Assembly (NCBI RefSeq): GCF_963678635.1
Contig: NW_026971149.1
Span: forward strand, 372,001-436,000
Direction of reading: 5' to 3'
DNA length: 64,000 nucleotides
From: Symsagittifera roscoffensis
Taxonomy: Eukaryota; Xenacoelomorpha; Acoela; Convolutidae
In this document: one piece after another, positions 1 through 10,597 of the stretch
How the letters are laid out: each line of letters begins with the position of its first letter
Position numbering within the stretch: the stretch's first letter is position 1
The notes under the pieces: model-generated
Seen by the model: the letters and a program-made list of their open reading frames with translations, nothing else
Database searches by the model: none
What the model was told of the DNA's origin: nothing
Translations under genes and position numbers: made by a program

Positions 1-361
1 GAAAAAAACCTATTTACATTAAAAAATCCCTGATTTGAAAACAAACAAAAACGTTACATCGAGACAAGATTTGTCAAATTTTGTTCGACGGCCAATTTTA
101 GCTCAAAAGAGTGCTAACCCGTTCTTGCTCTCATGGAAACTGATTATCATCATGAATTAACAAAAAATGATTAAAAGAAGTGCGCCAAAAATAAAAAAAA
201 CTACCCAGAAAACTGTTCTGAAGTTACCAGCCCAAGTAGGAAATTAATTCGAGAAAACTCAGAGAGGGTAAAAATAAAATGACTGTTGACTTAAATTTAC
301 AAACTGAACTGCTGAAAGGTTTCAATTAGAATAAGTTTATCTAAGCATATATTCTCCATAC

Positions 362-443
362 GACAGGGTGGCCGAGTGGTTAAGGCGTTGGACTGCTAAT
401 CCAATACGTTCTACGTGCGTGGGTTCGAATCCCATCCCTGTCG
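362..443 (+). tRNA. tRNA-Ser(GCT), structurally intact
   Basis: 82-nt class II tRNA that delivers serine to AGC/AGU codons. The acceptor stem GACAGGG/CCCTGTC is perfect and the discriminator is G. The D arm is GCC/GGC. The anticodon stem TTGGA/TCCAA encloses loop CTGCTAA (anticodon GCT). The long variable arm has a self-complementary ACGT-TCT-ACGT hairpin typical of tRNA-Ser. The T arm is GTGGG-TTCGAAT-CCCAT. A-box-like TGGCCGAGTGG and B box GGTTCGAATCC are intact, and there is no intron. The sequence is identical to the copies at 12916 and 13676, so this is one of three candidate working genes in the array. Confidence 0.95.
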
Positions 444-455
444 GAAGCAAAAGGC

Positions 456-481
456 AAAACTCTTGAAGTTTTGATCTTTTT
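456..481 (+). terminator. Hairpin plus T run after tRNA-Ser
   Basis: A 6-bp inverted repeat, AAAACT-cttga-AGTTTT, lies 13 nt past the tRNA end and is followed by TTTTT. T runs of four or more terminate RNA polymerase III. The same hairpin follows almost every tRNA-Ser copy in the array. In the 12916 and 13676 copies the final T5 is reduced to TTT, which leaves the TTTT inside the hairpin and a T6 about 40 nt further on. Confidence 0.55.
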
Positions 482-603
482 CAGGTATTTTTGGACGAAA
501 AAAAAGTTTTATGTGAATTTTTTGTAAGTATGAAAAATATAGAAGTTCAGCTTTAGAAGAGACAACTAATTGACGCACTTTTTACAGAACATTTCCAAAA
601 TCT

Positions 604-675
604 GCGGGTGGTTAGGGCGTTGAACTGCTAATCCAATACATTCTACGTTCGTGGGTTCGAACCCCATCCCTGGCG
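604..675 (+). pseudogene. tRNA-Ser B-type, 5'-shortened
   Basis: 72-nt copy that lacks the 5' acceptor strand and the start of the A box: it begins GCGGGTGGTTAGG instead of GACAGGGTGGCCGAG. Anticodon loop CTGCTAA is kept, the T arm is GTGGG-TTCGAAC-CCCAT, and the 3' end reads CCCTGGCG with nothing to pair with. It cannot fold as a tRNA. Confidence 0.85.
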
Positions 676-1353
676 GAAGTTTTAGGCAAAACTCTTGAAG
701 TTTTGATTTCTTTCAGGTACTTACGAACGAATGTCAACTTTTTTGTAAGTATGAAAAATTTAGAAGTTCGGCTTTAATAAAGACAACTAATTGACGCACT
801 TTTTAAGGAACGTATCCACAATCTGCGTCAAAATCTTGAGCGTTTAAATCATTTCAGAAGGTGAATTATTTGCTAAAACCAAACGCTCCATGGGCAGAGA
901 AATGAAAACCAAAAAATTTAAGAGAACAGCAAAAAAATGAGTTTCTGACTAAACTTTAGAAGTGCAACAGCTTCTGAAGATCAAAAAACGCGGAAAAAAA
1001 CCTATTTACATTAAAAAATCCCTGATTTGAAAACAAACAAAAACGTTACATCGAGACAAGATTTGTCAAATTTTGTTCGACGGCCAATTTTAGCTCAAAA
1101 GAGTGCTAACCCGTTCTTGCTCTCATGGAAACTGATTATCATCATGGATTAACAAAAAATGATTAAAAGAAGTGCGCCAAAAATAAAAAAAACTTCCCAG
1201 AAAACTGTTCTGAAGTTACCAGCCCAAGTAGGAAAATAATTCGAGAAAACTCAGAGAGGGTAAAAATAAAATGACTGTCGACTTAAATTTACAAACTGAA
1301 CTGCTGAAAGGTTTCAATTAGAATAAGTTTATCTAAGCATAAATTCTCCATAC

Positions 1354-1435
1354 GACAGGGTGGCCGAGTGGTTAAGGCGTTGAACTGCTAATCCAATACG
1401 TTCTACGTGCGTGGGTTCGAATCCCATCCCTGTCG
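1354..1435 (+). tRNA. tRNA-Ser(GCT), one anticodon-stem mismatch
   Basis: Same 82-nt body as the copy at 362 with one change in the anticodon stem (TTGAA/TCCAA, an A-C mismatch). Acceptor, D, variable and T arms and both promoter boxes are intact. It may be transcribed, but folding is slightly weakened. Confidence 0.75.
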
Positions 1436-1595
1436 GAAGCAAAAAGCAAAACTCTTGAAGTTTTGATCTTTTTCAGGTATTTTTGGACGAAAGAAAAGTT
1501 TTATGTGAATTTTTTGTAAGTATGAAAAATTTAGAAGTTCAGCTTTAGAAGAGACAACTAATTGACGCACTTTTTACAGAACATTTCCAAAATCT

Positions 1596-1667
1596 GCGGG
1601 TGGTTAGGGCGTTGAACTGCTAATCCAATACATTCTACGTTCGTGGGTTCGAACCCCATCCCTGGCG
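1596..1667 (+). pseudogene. tRNA-Ser B-type, 5'-shortened
   Basis: Same form as the body at 604, in the second ~1-kb unit. The 5' acceptor strand is missing; the GCT anticodon loop and the T arm remain. Confidence 0.85.
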
Positions 1668-2353
1668 GAAGTTTTAGGCAAAACTCTTGAAGTTTTGATC
1701 TTTTTCAGGTATTTATGGACGAATAAAAAAGTTTTATTTGAATTTTTTGCAAGTATGAAAAATTTAGAAGTTCAGCTTTAGTAGAGACAGCTAATTGACG
1801 CACTTTTTACGGAACAAATCCAAAACCTGCGTCAAAAGCTTGAGCGTTCAAATCATTTCAGAAAGTGAATTATTAGCTAAAACCAAACGTTCCATGGGCG
1901 GAGGAATGAAAACCAAAAAACTTAAGAGAACAGCAAAAAAATGAGTTTTGATCTAACTTTAGAAGTGCAACAGCTTCTGAAGATCAAAAAACGCGGAAAA
2001 AATCTGTTTACATGAAAACTTTCCTGATTTGATAAGAAACAAAAACGTAATATCGAGACAAGATTTGTCAAATTTTGTTCGACGGCCAATTTTAGCTCAA
2101 AAGAGTGCTAACCCGTTCTTGTTCTCATGGAAACTGATTATCATCATGAATTAACAAAAAATGATTAAAAGAAGTGCGCCAAAAATAAAAAACAAACCAG
2201 AAAACTGTTCTGGTGTTACCAGCCCAAGTAGGAAATAAATTCGAGAAAACTCAGAGAGGGTAAAAATAAAATGACTGTTGACTTAAATTTACAAACTGAA
2301 CTGCTGAAAGGTTTCAATTAGAATAAGTTTATCTAAGCACACATTCTCCATAC

Positions 2354-2435
2354 GACAGGGTGGCCGAGTGGTTAAGGCGTTGGACTGATAATCCAATACG
2401 TTCTACGTGCGTGGAATCGAATCCCATCCCTGTCG
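2354..2435 (+). pseudogene. tRNA-Ser body with GAT anticodon
   Basis: 82-nt A-type body with a perfect acceptor stem, but the anticodon loop is CTGATAA (GAT, an isoleucine anticodon) instead of CTGCTAA. The T arm reads GTGGA-ATCGAAT, which breaks the invariant TTC of the T loop and the B box, so transcription and folding are doubtful. Confidence 0.8.
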
Positions 2436-2596
2436 GAAGCTAAAGGCAAAACTATTGAAGTTTTGATCTTTTTCAGGTATTTTTGGACGAAACAAAAAGT
2501 TTTATGTGAATTTTTTGTAAGTATGAAAAATTTAGAAGTTCAGCTTTAGAAGAGACAACTAATTGACGCACTTTTTAGAGAACATTTCCAAAATCT

Positions 2597-2668
2597 GCGG
2601 GTGGTTAGGGCGTTGAACTGCTAATCCAATACTTTCTACGTTCGTGGGTTCGAATCCCATCCCTGGCG
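2597..2668 (+). pseudogene. tRNA-Ser B-type, 5'-shortened
   Basis: 72-nt body without a 5' acceptor strand. GCT loop and T arm are kept, and the variable arm reads ACTTTCTACGT. Confidence 0.85.
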
Positions 2669-2899
2669 GAAGTTTTAGGCAAAACTCTTGAAGTTTTGAT
2701 CTTTTTCACGTATTTATGGACGTATAAAAACAGAAAATTACCCAGAAAACTGTTCTGAAGTTACCAGCCCAAGCAGGAAACTAATTCGAGAAAACTCAGA
2801 CATGGTAAAAACAAAACGACTGTTGACTTGAAATTTCAAACTGAACTGCTGAAAGTTTTCAATTAGAATAAGCTTATCTAAGGCACAAGTCCTAGGTAC

Positions 2900-2981
2900 G
2901 ACAGGGTGGCCGGGTGGTTAAGGCGTTGAACTGCTAATCCACTACATTCTACGTTCGTGGGTACGAATCCCATCCCTGGCG
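2900..2981 (+). pseudogene. tRNA-Ser C-type, damaged T loop
   Basis: Full-length 82 nt with GCT loop. The acceptor has one mismatch (3' strand CCCTGGC), the anticodon stem TTGAA/TCCAC has two, and the T loop is TACGAAT in place of TTCGAAT. Confidence 0.82.
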
Positions 2982-3212
2982 GAAGTTTTAGGCAAAACTC
3001 TTGAAGTTTTGATCTTTTTCACGTATTTATGGACGTATAAAAACAGAAAATTACCCAGAAAACTGTTCTGAAGTTACCAGCCCAAGCAGGAAACTAATTC
3101 GAGAAAACTCAGACATGGTAAAAACAAAACGACTGTTGACTTGAAATTTCAAACTGAACTGCTGAAAGTTTTCAATTAGAATAAGCTTATCTGAGGCACA
3201 AGTCCTAGGTAC

Positions 3213-3294
3213 GACAAGGTGGCCGGGTAGTTAAGGCGTTGAACTGCTCATCCAATACGTTCTACGTTCGTGGGTTCAAATCCCATCCCTGTCG
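3213..3294 (+). pseudogene. tRNA-Ser C-type, mutated A box and T loop
   Basis: 82 nt with a GACAAGG 5' acceptor strand, GGGTAGTTAAGG in the D arm, loop CTGCTCA and T loop TTCAAAT. The 3' acceptor strand is CCCTGTC. Several stem and promoter changes make it unlikely to work. Confidence 0.8.
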
Positions 3295-3454
3295 GAAGCA
3301 AAAAGCAAAACTCTTGAAGTTTTGATCTTTTTCAGGTATTTTTGGACGAAAAAAAAGTTTTATGTGAATTTTTTGTAAGTATGAAAAATTTAGAAGTTCA
3401 GCTTTAGAAGAGACAACTAATTGACGCACTTTTTACAGAACATTTCCAAAATCT

Positions 3455-3526
3455 GCGGGTGGTTAGGGCGTTGAACTGCTAATCCAATACTTTCTACGTT
3501 CGTGGGTTCGAATCCCATCCCTGGCG
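3455..3526 (+). pseudogene. tRNA-Ser B-type, 5'-shortened
   Basis: 72-nt body like that at 2597, with no 5' acceptor strand. Confidence 0.85.
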
Positions 3527-3757
3527 GAAGTTTTAGGCAAAACTCTTGAAGTTTTGATCTTTTTCACGTATTTATGGACGCATAAAAACAGAAAATTACC
3601 CAGATAACTGTTCTGAAGTTACCAGCCCAAGCAGGAAACTAATTCAAGAAAACTCAGACATGGTAAAAACAAAACGACTGTTGACTTGAAATTTCAAACT
3701 GAACTGCTGAAAGTTTTCAATTAGAATAAGCTTATCTAAGGCACAAGTCCTAGGTAC

Positions 3758-3839
3758 GACAGGGTGGCCGGGTGGTTAAGGCGTTGAACTGCTAATCCAC
3801 TACATTCTACGTTCGTGGGTTCGAATCCCATCCCTGGCG
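3758..3839 (+). pseudogene. tRNA-Ser C-type
   Basis: 82 nt with GCT loop and intact T arm. There is one acceptor mismatch (3' CCCTGGC) and two anticodon-stem mismatches (TTGAA/TCCAC). Confidence 0.8.
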
Positions 3840-4070
3840 GAAGTTTTAGGCAAAACTCTTGAAGTTTTGATCTTTTTCACGTATTTATGGACGTATAAAA
3901 ACAGAAAATTACCCAGAAAACTGTTCTGAAGTTACCAGCCCAAGCAGGAAACTAATTCGAGAAAACTCAGACATGGTAAAAACAAAACGACTGTTGACTT
4001 GAAATTTCAAACTGAACTGCTGAAAGTTTTCAATTAGAATAAGCTTATCTAAGGCACAAGTCCTAGGTAC

Positions 4071-4152
4071 GACAGGGTGGCCGGGTTGTTAAGGCGTTGA
4101 ACTGCTCATCCAATACGTTCTACGTTCGTGGGTTCAAATCCCATCCCTGGCG
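4071..4152 (+). pseudogene. tRNA-Ser C-type, G lost from the D loop
   Basis: 82 nt with D arm GGGTTGTTAAGG, loop CTGCTCA, T loop TTCAAAT and 3' strand CCCTGGC. Decayed in the D, anticodon, T and acceptor arms. Confidence 0.8.
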
Positions 4153-4841
4153 GAAGTTTTAGGCAAAATTCTTGAAGTTTTGATCTTCTTCAGGTATTTA
4201 TGGACGAATAAAAAAGTTTTATTTGAATTTTTTTGTAAGTATGAAAAATTTAGAAGTTCAGCTTTAGTAGAGACAAATAATTGACGCACTTTTTACGGAA
4301 CATATACAAAACCTGCGTCAAAAGCTTGAGCGTTCAAATCATTTCAGAAAGTGAATTATTTGCTAAAACCAAACGCTCCATGGGCAGATGAATGAAAACC
4401 AAAAAAACTTAAGAGAACAGCAAAAAAATGAGTTTCTGACCAAACTTTAGAAGTGCAACAGCTTCTGAAGATCAAAAAACGCGGAAAAAAACCTATTTAC
4501 ATTAAAACATCCCTGATTTGAAAACAAACAAAAACGTTACATCGAGACAAGATTTGTCAAATTTTGTTCGACGGCCAATTTTAGCTCAAAAGAGTGCTAA
4601 CCCGTTCTTGCTCTCATGGAAACTGATTATCATCATGAATTAACAAAAAATGATTAAAAGAAGTGCGCCAAAAATAAAAACAACCCAGAAAACTGTTCTG
4701 AAGTTACCAGCCCAAGTAGGAAATAAGTTCGAGAAAACTCAGAGAGGGTAAAAATAAAATGACTGTTGACTTAAATTTACAAACTGAACTGCTGAAAGGT
4801 TTCAATTAAAATAAGTTTATCTAAGCACACATTCTCCATAC

Positions 4842-4923
4842 GACAGGGTGGCCGAGTGGTTAAGGCGTTGGACTGCTACTCCAATACGTTCTTCGTGCGT
4901 GGAATCGAATCCCATCCCTGTCG
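4842..4923 (+). pseudogene. tRNA-Ser(GCT) A-type with broken B box
   Basis: Acceptor and D arms intact and anticodon GCT (loop CTGCTAC). The variable arm has lost pairing (ACGTTCTTCGT) and the T arm carries GGAATCGAATCC in place of GGTTCGAATCC. Confidence 0.8.
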
Positions 4924-5083
4924 GAAGCTAAAGGCAAAACTATTGAAGTTTTGATCTTTTTCAGGTATTTTTGGACAAAAAAAAAGTTTTATGTGAATTT
5001 TTTGTAAGTATGAAAAATTTAGAAGTTCAGCTTCAGAAGAGACAACTAATTGACGCACTTTTTACAAAACAATTCCAAAATCT

Positions 5084-5155
5084 GCGGGTGGTTAGGGCGT
5101 TGAACTGCTAATCCAATACATTCTACGTTCGTGGGTTCGAATCCCATCCCTGGCG
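5084..5155 (+). pseudogene. tRNA-Ser B-type, 5'-shortened
   Basis: 72-nt body with no 5' acceptor strand; GCT loop and T arm kept. Confidence 0.85.
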
Positions 5156-5385
5156 GAAGTTTTAGGCAAAACTCTTGAAGTTTTGATCTTTTTCACGTAT
5201 TTATGGACGTATAAAAATAGAAAATTACCCAGAAAACTGTTCTGAAAATACCAGCCCAAGTAGGAAATTATTTCGAGAAAACTCAGAGAGGGTAAAAATA
5301 AAATGACTGTTGACTTAAATTTACAAACTGAACTGCTGAAAGGTTTCAATTATAATAAGTTTATCTAAGCACACATTCTTCATAC

Positions 5386-5467
5386 GACAGGGTGGCCGAG
5401 TGGTTAAGGCGTTGGACTGATAATCCAATACGTTCTACGTGCGTGGAATCGAATCCCATCCCTGTCG
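5386..5467 (+). pseudogene. tRNA-Ser body with GAT anticodon
   Basis: Second GAT copy: loop CTGATAA, perfect acceptor stem, and the same broken T loop (ATCGAAT) as the copy at 2354. The paired changes show descent from one ancestor. Confidence 0.8.
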
Positions 5468-5628
5468 GAAGCTAAAGGCAAAACTATTGAAGTTTTGATC
5501 TTTTTCAGGTATTTTTGGACGAATAAAAAAGTTTTATTGGAATTTTTTTTAAGTATGAAAAATTTAGAAGTTCAGCTTTAGAAGAGACAACTAATTGACG
5601 CACTTTTTAGAGAACATTTCCAAAATCT

Positions 5629-5700
5629 GCGGGTGGTTAGGGCGTTGAACTGCTAATCCAATACTTTCTACGTTCGTGGGTTCGAATCCCATCCCTGGCG
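5629..5700 (+). pseudogene. tRNA-Ser B-type, 5'-shortened
   Basis: First of three B bodies spaced exactly 234 bp apart (5629, 5863, 6097), a local run of the shortest Ser unit. Confidence 0.85.
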
Positions 5701-5862
5701 GAAGTTTTAAGCAAAATTCTTGAAGTTTTGATCTTTTTCATGTATTTATGGACGAATAAAAAAGTTTTATTTGAATTTTTTTGTAAGTATGAAAAATTTA
5801 GAAGTTCAGCTTCAGAAGAGACAACTAATTGACGCACTTTTTACAAAACAATTCCAAAATCT

Positions 5863-5934
5863 GCGGGTGGTTAGGGCGTTGAACTGCTAATCCAATACAT
5901 TCTACGTTCGTGGGTTCGAATCCCATCCCTGGCG
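5863..5934 (+). pseudogene. tRNA-Ser B-type, 5'-shortened
   Basis: Second body of the 234-bp run. No 5' acceptor strand; GCT loop kept. Confidence 0.85.
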
Positions 5935-6096
5935 GAAGTTTTAAGCAAAATTCTTGAAGTTTTGATCTTTTTCAGGTATTTATGGACGAATAAAAAAGTT
6001 TTATTTGAATTTTTTTGTAAGTATGAAAAACTTAGAAGTTCAGCTTTAGAAGAGACAACTAATTGACGCACTTTTTAGAGAACATTTCCAAAATCT

Positions 6097-6168
6097 GCGG
6101 GTGGTTAGGGCGTTGAACTGCTAATCCAATACTTTCTACGTTCGTGGGTTCGAATCCCATCCCTGGCG
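6097..6168 (+). pseudogene. tRNA-Ser B-type, 5'-shortened
   Basis: Third body of the 234-bp run. No 5' acceptor strand; GCT loop kept. Confidence 0.85.
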
Positions 6169-6398
6169 GAAGTTTTAAGCAAAACTCTTGAAGTTTTGAT
6201 CTTTTTCACGTATTTATGGACGCATAAAAACAGAAAATTACCCAGAAAACTGTTCTGAAGTTACCAGCCCAAGTAGGAAACTAATTCGAGAAACTCAGAC
6301 ATGGTAAAAACAAACTGACTGTTGACTTGAAATTTCAAACTGAACAGCTGAAAGTTTTCAATTAGAATAAGCTTATCTAAGGCACAAGTCCTAGGTAC

Positions 6399-6480
6399 GA
6401 CAGGGTGGCCGGGTGGTTAAGGCGTTGAACTGCTAATCCACTACATTCTACGTTCGTGGGTTCGAATCCCATCCCTGGCG
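6399..6480 (+). pseudogene. tRNA-Ser C-type
   Basis: First of four C bodies at about 312-bp spacing (6399, 6712, 7024, 7337). GCT loop and T arm intact; mismatches in the acceptor and anticodon stems. Confidence 0.8.
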
Positions 6481-6711
6481 GAAGTTTTAGGCAAAACTCT
6501 TGAAGTTTTGATCTTTTTCACGTATTTATGGACGTATAAAAACAGAAAATTACCCAGAAAACTGTTCTGAAGTTACCAGCCCAAGCAGGAAATTAATTCG
6601 AGAAAACTCAGACATGGTAAAAACAAAACGACTGTTGACTTGAAATTTCAAACTGAACTGCTGAAAGTTTTCAATTAGAATAAGCTTATCTAAGGCACAA
6701 GTCCTAGGTAC

Positions 6712-6793
6712 GACAGGGTGGCCGGGTGGTTAAGGCGTTGAACTGCTAATCCACTACATTCTACGTTCGTGGGTTCGAATCCCATCCCTGGCG
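6712..6793 (+). pseudogene. tRNA-Ser C-type
   Basis: Same body as at 6399, with GCT loop, 3' CCCTGGC and stem TTGAA/TCCAC. Confidence 0.8.
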
Positions 6794-7023
6794 GAAGTTT
6801 TAAGCAAAACTCTTGAAGTTTTGATCTTTTTCACGTATTTATGGACGCATAAAAACAGAAAATTACCCAGAAAACTGTTCTGAAGTTACCAGCCCAAGTA
6901 GGAAACTAATTCGAGAAACTCAGACATGGTAAAAACAAACTGACTGTTGACTTGAAATTTCAAACTGAACAGCTGAAAGTTTTCAATTAGAATAAGCTTA
7001 TCTAAGGCACAAGTCCTAGGTAC

Positions 7024-7105
7024 GACAGGGTGGCCGGGTGGTTAAGGCGTTGAACTGCTAATCCACTACATTCTACGTTCGTGGGTTCGAATCCCATCCC
7101 TGGCG
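7024..7105 (+). pseudogene. tRNA-Ser C-type
   Basis: Same body as at 6399. Its flanks repeat those of the 6399 unit, which indicates a local duplication of about 625 bp. Confidence 0.8.
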
Positions 7106-7336
7106 GAAGTTTTAGGCAAAACTCTTGAAGTTTTGATCTTTTTCACGTATTTATGGACGTATAAAAACAGAAAATTACCCAGAAAACTGTTCTGAAGTTA
7201 CCAGCCCAAGCAGGAAATTAATTCGAGAAAACTCAGACATGGTAAAAACAAAACGACTGTTGACTTGAAATTTCAAACTGAACTGCTGAAAGTTTTCAAT
7301 TAGAATAAGCTTATCTAAGCCACAAGTCCTAGGTAC

Positions 7337-7418
7337 GACAGGGTGGCCGGGTTGTTAAGGCGTTGAACTGCTCATCCAATACGTTCTACGTTCGTGGGTT
7401 CAAATCCCATCCCTGGCG
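7337..7418 (+). pseudogene. tRNA-Ser C-type, altered D loop and T loop
   Basis: Like the body at 4071: GGGTTGTTAAGG, loop CTGCTCA and T loop TTCAAAT. The long spacer follows, as it does at 4071. Confidence 0.8.
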
Positions 7419-8107
7419 GAAGTTTTAGGCAAAATTCTTGAAGTTTTGATCTTTTTCAGGTATTTATGGACGAATAAAAAAGTTTTATTTGAATTTTTTT
7501 GTAAGTATGAAAAATTTAGAAGTTCAGCTTTAGTAGAGACAACTAATTGACGCACTTTTTACGGAACATATACAAAACCTGCGTCAAGAGCTTGAGCGTT
7601 CAAATCATTTCAGAAAGTGAATTATTTGCTAAAACCAAACGCTCCATGGGCAGATGAATGAAAACCAAAAAATTTAAGAGAACAGCAAAAAAATGAGTTT
7701 CTGACCAAACTTTAGAAGTGCAACAGCTTCTGAAGATCAAAAAACGCGGAAAAAAACCTATTTACATTAAAACATCCCTGATTTGAAAACAAACAAAAAC
7801 GTTACATCGAGACAAGATTTGTCAAATTTTGTTCGACGGCCAATTTTAGCTCAAAAGAGTGCTAACCCGTTCTTGCTCTCATGGAAACTGATTATCATCA
7901 TGAATTAACAAAAAATGATTAAAAGAAGTGCGCCAAAAATAAAAAACAACCCAGAAAACTGTTCTGAAGTTACCAGCCCAAGTAGGAAATAAGTTCGAGA
8001 AAACTCAGAGAGGGTAAAAATAAAATGACTGTTGACTTAAATTTACAAACTGAACTGCTGAAAGGTTTCAATTAGAATAAGTTTATCTAAGCACACATTC
8101 TCCATAC

Positions 8108-8189
8108 GACAGGGTGGCCGAGTGGTTGAGGCGTTGGACTGCTAATCCAATATGTTCTTCGTGCGTGGAATCGAATCCCATCCCTGTCG
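8108..8189 (+). pseudogene. tRNA-Ser(GCT) A-type with broken B box
   Basis: Perfect acceptor and anticodon stems and anticodon GCT. The D arm reads GTGGTTGAGG, the variable arm is unpaired (ATGTTCTTCGT) and the T arm is GGAATCGAATCC. Confidence 0.8.
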
Positions 8190-8350
8190 GAAGCTAAAGG
8201 CAAAACTATTGAAGTTTTGATCTTTTTCAGGTATTTTTGGACGAAAAAAAAAGTTTTATGTGAATTTTTTGTAAGTATGAAAAATTTAGAAGTTCAGCTT
8301 CAGAAGAGACAACTAATTGACGCACTTTTTACAAAACAATTCCAAAATCT

Positions 8351-8422
8351 GCGGGTGGTTAGGGCGTTGAACTGCTAATCCAATACATTCTACGTTCGTG
8401 GGTTCGAATCCCATCCCTGGCG
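8351..8422 (+). pseudogene. tRNA-Ser B-type, 5'-shortened
   Basis: 72-nt body with no 5' acceptor strand. Confidence 0.85.
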
Positions 8423-8653
8423 GAAGTTTTAGGCAAAATTCTTGAAGTTTTGATCTTTTTCACGTATTTATGGACGTATAAAAACAGAAAATTACCCAGA
8501 AAACTGTTCTGAAGTTACCAGCCCAAGTAGGAAACTAATTCGAGAAAACTCAGACATGGTAAAAACAAAACGACTGTTGACTTGAAATTTCAAACTGAAC
8601 TGCTGAAAGTTTTCAATTAGAATAAGCTTATCTAAGGCACAAGTCCTAGGTAC

Positions 8654-8735
8654 GACAGGGTGGCCGGGTGGTTAAGGCGTTGAACTGCTCATCCAATACG
8701 TTCTACGTTCGTGGGTTCGAATCCCATCCCTGGCG
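8654..8735 (+). pseudogene. tRNA-Ser C-type
   Basis: 82 nt with loop CTGCTCA, T arm intact and 3' CCCTGGC (one acceptor mismatch). Confidence 0.8.
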
Positions 8736-8897
8736 GAAGTTTTAGGCAAAATTCTTGAAGTTTTGATCTTTTTCAGGTATTTATGGACGAATAAAAAAGT
8801 TTTATTTGAATTTTTTTGTAAGTATGAAAAATTTAGAAGTTCAGCTTCAGAAGAGACAACTAATTGACGCACTTTTTACAAAACAATTCCAAAATCT

Positions 8898-8969
8898 GCA
8901 GGTGGTTAGGGCGTTGAACTGCTAATCCAATACATTCTACGTTCGTGGGTTCGAATCCCATCCCTGGCG
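8898..8969 (+). pseudogene. tRNA-Ser B-type, 5'-shortened
   Basis: 72-nt body that begins GCAGGTGG, one base different from other B bodies. Confidence 0.84.
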
Positions 8970-9200
8970 GAAGTTTTAGGCAAAACTCTTGAAGTTTTGA
9001 TCTTTTTCACGTATTTATGGACGTATAAAAACAGAAAATTACCCAGAAAACTGTTCTGAAGTTACCAGCCCAAGTAGGAAACTAATTCGAGAAAACTCAG
9101 ACATGGTAAAAACAAAACGACTGTTGACTTGAAATTTCAAACTGAACTGCTGAAAGTTTTCAATTAGAATAAGCTTATCTAAGGCACAAGTCCTAGGTAC

Positions 9201-9282
9201 GACAGGGTGGCCGGGTGCTTAAGGCGTTGAACTGCTCATCCAATACGTTCTACGTTCGTGGGTTCGAATCCCATCCCTGGCG
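9201..9282 (+). pseudogene. tRNA-Ser C-type, D-loop change
   Basis: 82 nt with GGGTGCTTAAGG in the D arm, loop CTGCTCA, T arm intact. The 8654-8969 block is repeated here 547 bp later. Confidence 0.8.
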
Positions 9283-9444
9283 GAAGTTTTAGGCAAAATT
9301 CTTGAAGTTTTGATCTTTTTCAGGTATTTATGGACGAATAAAAAAGTTTTATTTGAATTTTTTTGTAAGTATGAAAAATTTAGAAGTTCAGCTTCAGAAG
9401 AGACAACTAATTGACTCACTTTTTACAAAACAATTCCAAAATCT

Positions 9445-9516
9445 GCGGGTGGTTAGGGCGTTGAACTGCTAATCCAATACATTCTACGTTCGTGGGTTCG
9501 AATCCCATCCCTGGCG
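9445..9516 (+). pseudogene. tRNA-Ser B-type, 5'-shortened
   Basis: 72-nt body with no 5' acceptor strand. Confidence 0.85.
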
Positions 9517-9738
9517 GAAGTTTTAGGCAAAACTCTTGAAGTTTTGATCTTTTTCACGTATTTATGGACGTATAAAAATAGAAAATTACCCAGAAAACTG
9601 TTCTGAAGTTACCAGCCCAAGTAGGAAATTATTTCGAGAAAACTCAGAGAGGGTAAAAATAAAATGACTGTTGACTTAAATTTACAAGCTGAAAGGTTTC
9701 AATTATAATAAGTTTATCTAAGCACACATTCTTCATAC

Positions 9739-9820
9739 GACAGGGTGGCCGAGTGGTTAAGGCGTTGGACTGATAATCCAATACGTTCTACGTGCGTGGA
9801 ATCGAATCCCATCCCTGTCG
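9739..9820 (+). pseudogene. tRNA-Ser body with GAT anticodon
   Basis: Third GAT copy: loop CTGATAA, perfect acceptor stem, broken T loop ATCGAAT. Confidence 0.8.
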
Positions 9821-9981
9821 GAAGCTAAAGGCAAAACTATTGAAGTTTTGATCTTTTTCAGGTATCTTTGGCCGAATAAAAAAGTTTTATTTGAATTTTT
9901 TTTAAGTATGAAAAATTTAGAAGTTCAGCTTTAGAAGAGACAACTAATTGACGCACTTTTTAGAGAACATTTCCAAAATCT

Positions 9982-10053
9982 GCGGGTGGTTAGGGCGTTG
10001 AACTGCTAATCCAATACTTTCTACGTTCGTGGGTTCGAATCCCATCCCTGGCG
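9982..10053 (+). pseudogene. tRNA-Ser B-type, 5'-shortened
   Basis: 72-nt body, 234 bp before the next one. Confidence 0.85.
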
Positions 10054-10215
10054 GAAGTTTTAAGCAAAATTCTTGAAGTTTTGATCTTTTTCAGGTATTT
10101 ATGGACGAATAAAAAAGTTTTATTTGAATTTTCTTGTAAGTATGAAAAATTTAGAAGTTCAGCTTTAGAAGAGACAACTAATTGACGCACTTTTTAGAGA
10201 ACATTTCCAAAATCT

Positions 10216-10287
10216 GCGGGTGGTTAGGGCGTTGAACTGCTAATCCAATACTTTCTACGTTCGTGGGTTCGAATCCCATCCCTGGCG
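10216..10287 (+). pseudogene. tRNA-Ser B-type, 5'-shortened
   Basis: 72-nt body with no 5' acceptor strand. Confidence 0.85.
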
Positions 10288-10517
10288 GAAGTTTTAAGCA
10301 AAACTCTTGAAGTTTTGATCTTTTTCACGTATTTATGGACACATAAAAACAGAAAATTACCCAGAAAACTGTTCTGAAGTTACCAGCCCAAGTAGAAAAC
10401 TAATTCGAGAAACTCAGACATGGTAAAAACAAACTGACTGTTGACTTGAAATTTCAAACTGAACTGCTGAAAGTTTTCAATTAGAATAAGCTTATCTAAG
10501 GCACAAGTCCTAGGTAC

Positions 10518-10597
10518 GACAGGGTGGCCGGGTGGTTAAGGCGTAACTACTAATCCACTACATTCTACGTTCGTGGGTTCGAATCCCATCCCTGGCG
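10518..10597 (+). pseudogene. tRNA-Ser C-type with 2-nt loss in the anticodon arm
   Basis: 80 nt. The stretch GGCGTAACTACTAATCC replaces GGCGTTGAACTGCTAATCC, which removes two bases and the GCT anticodon context. Confidence 0.8.
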
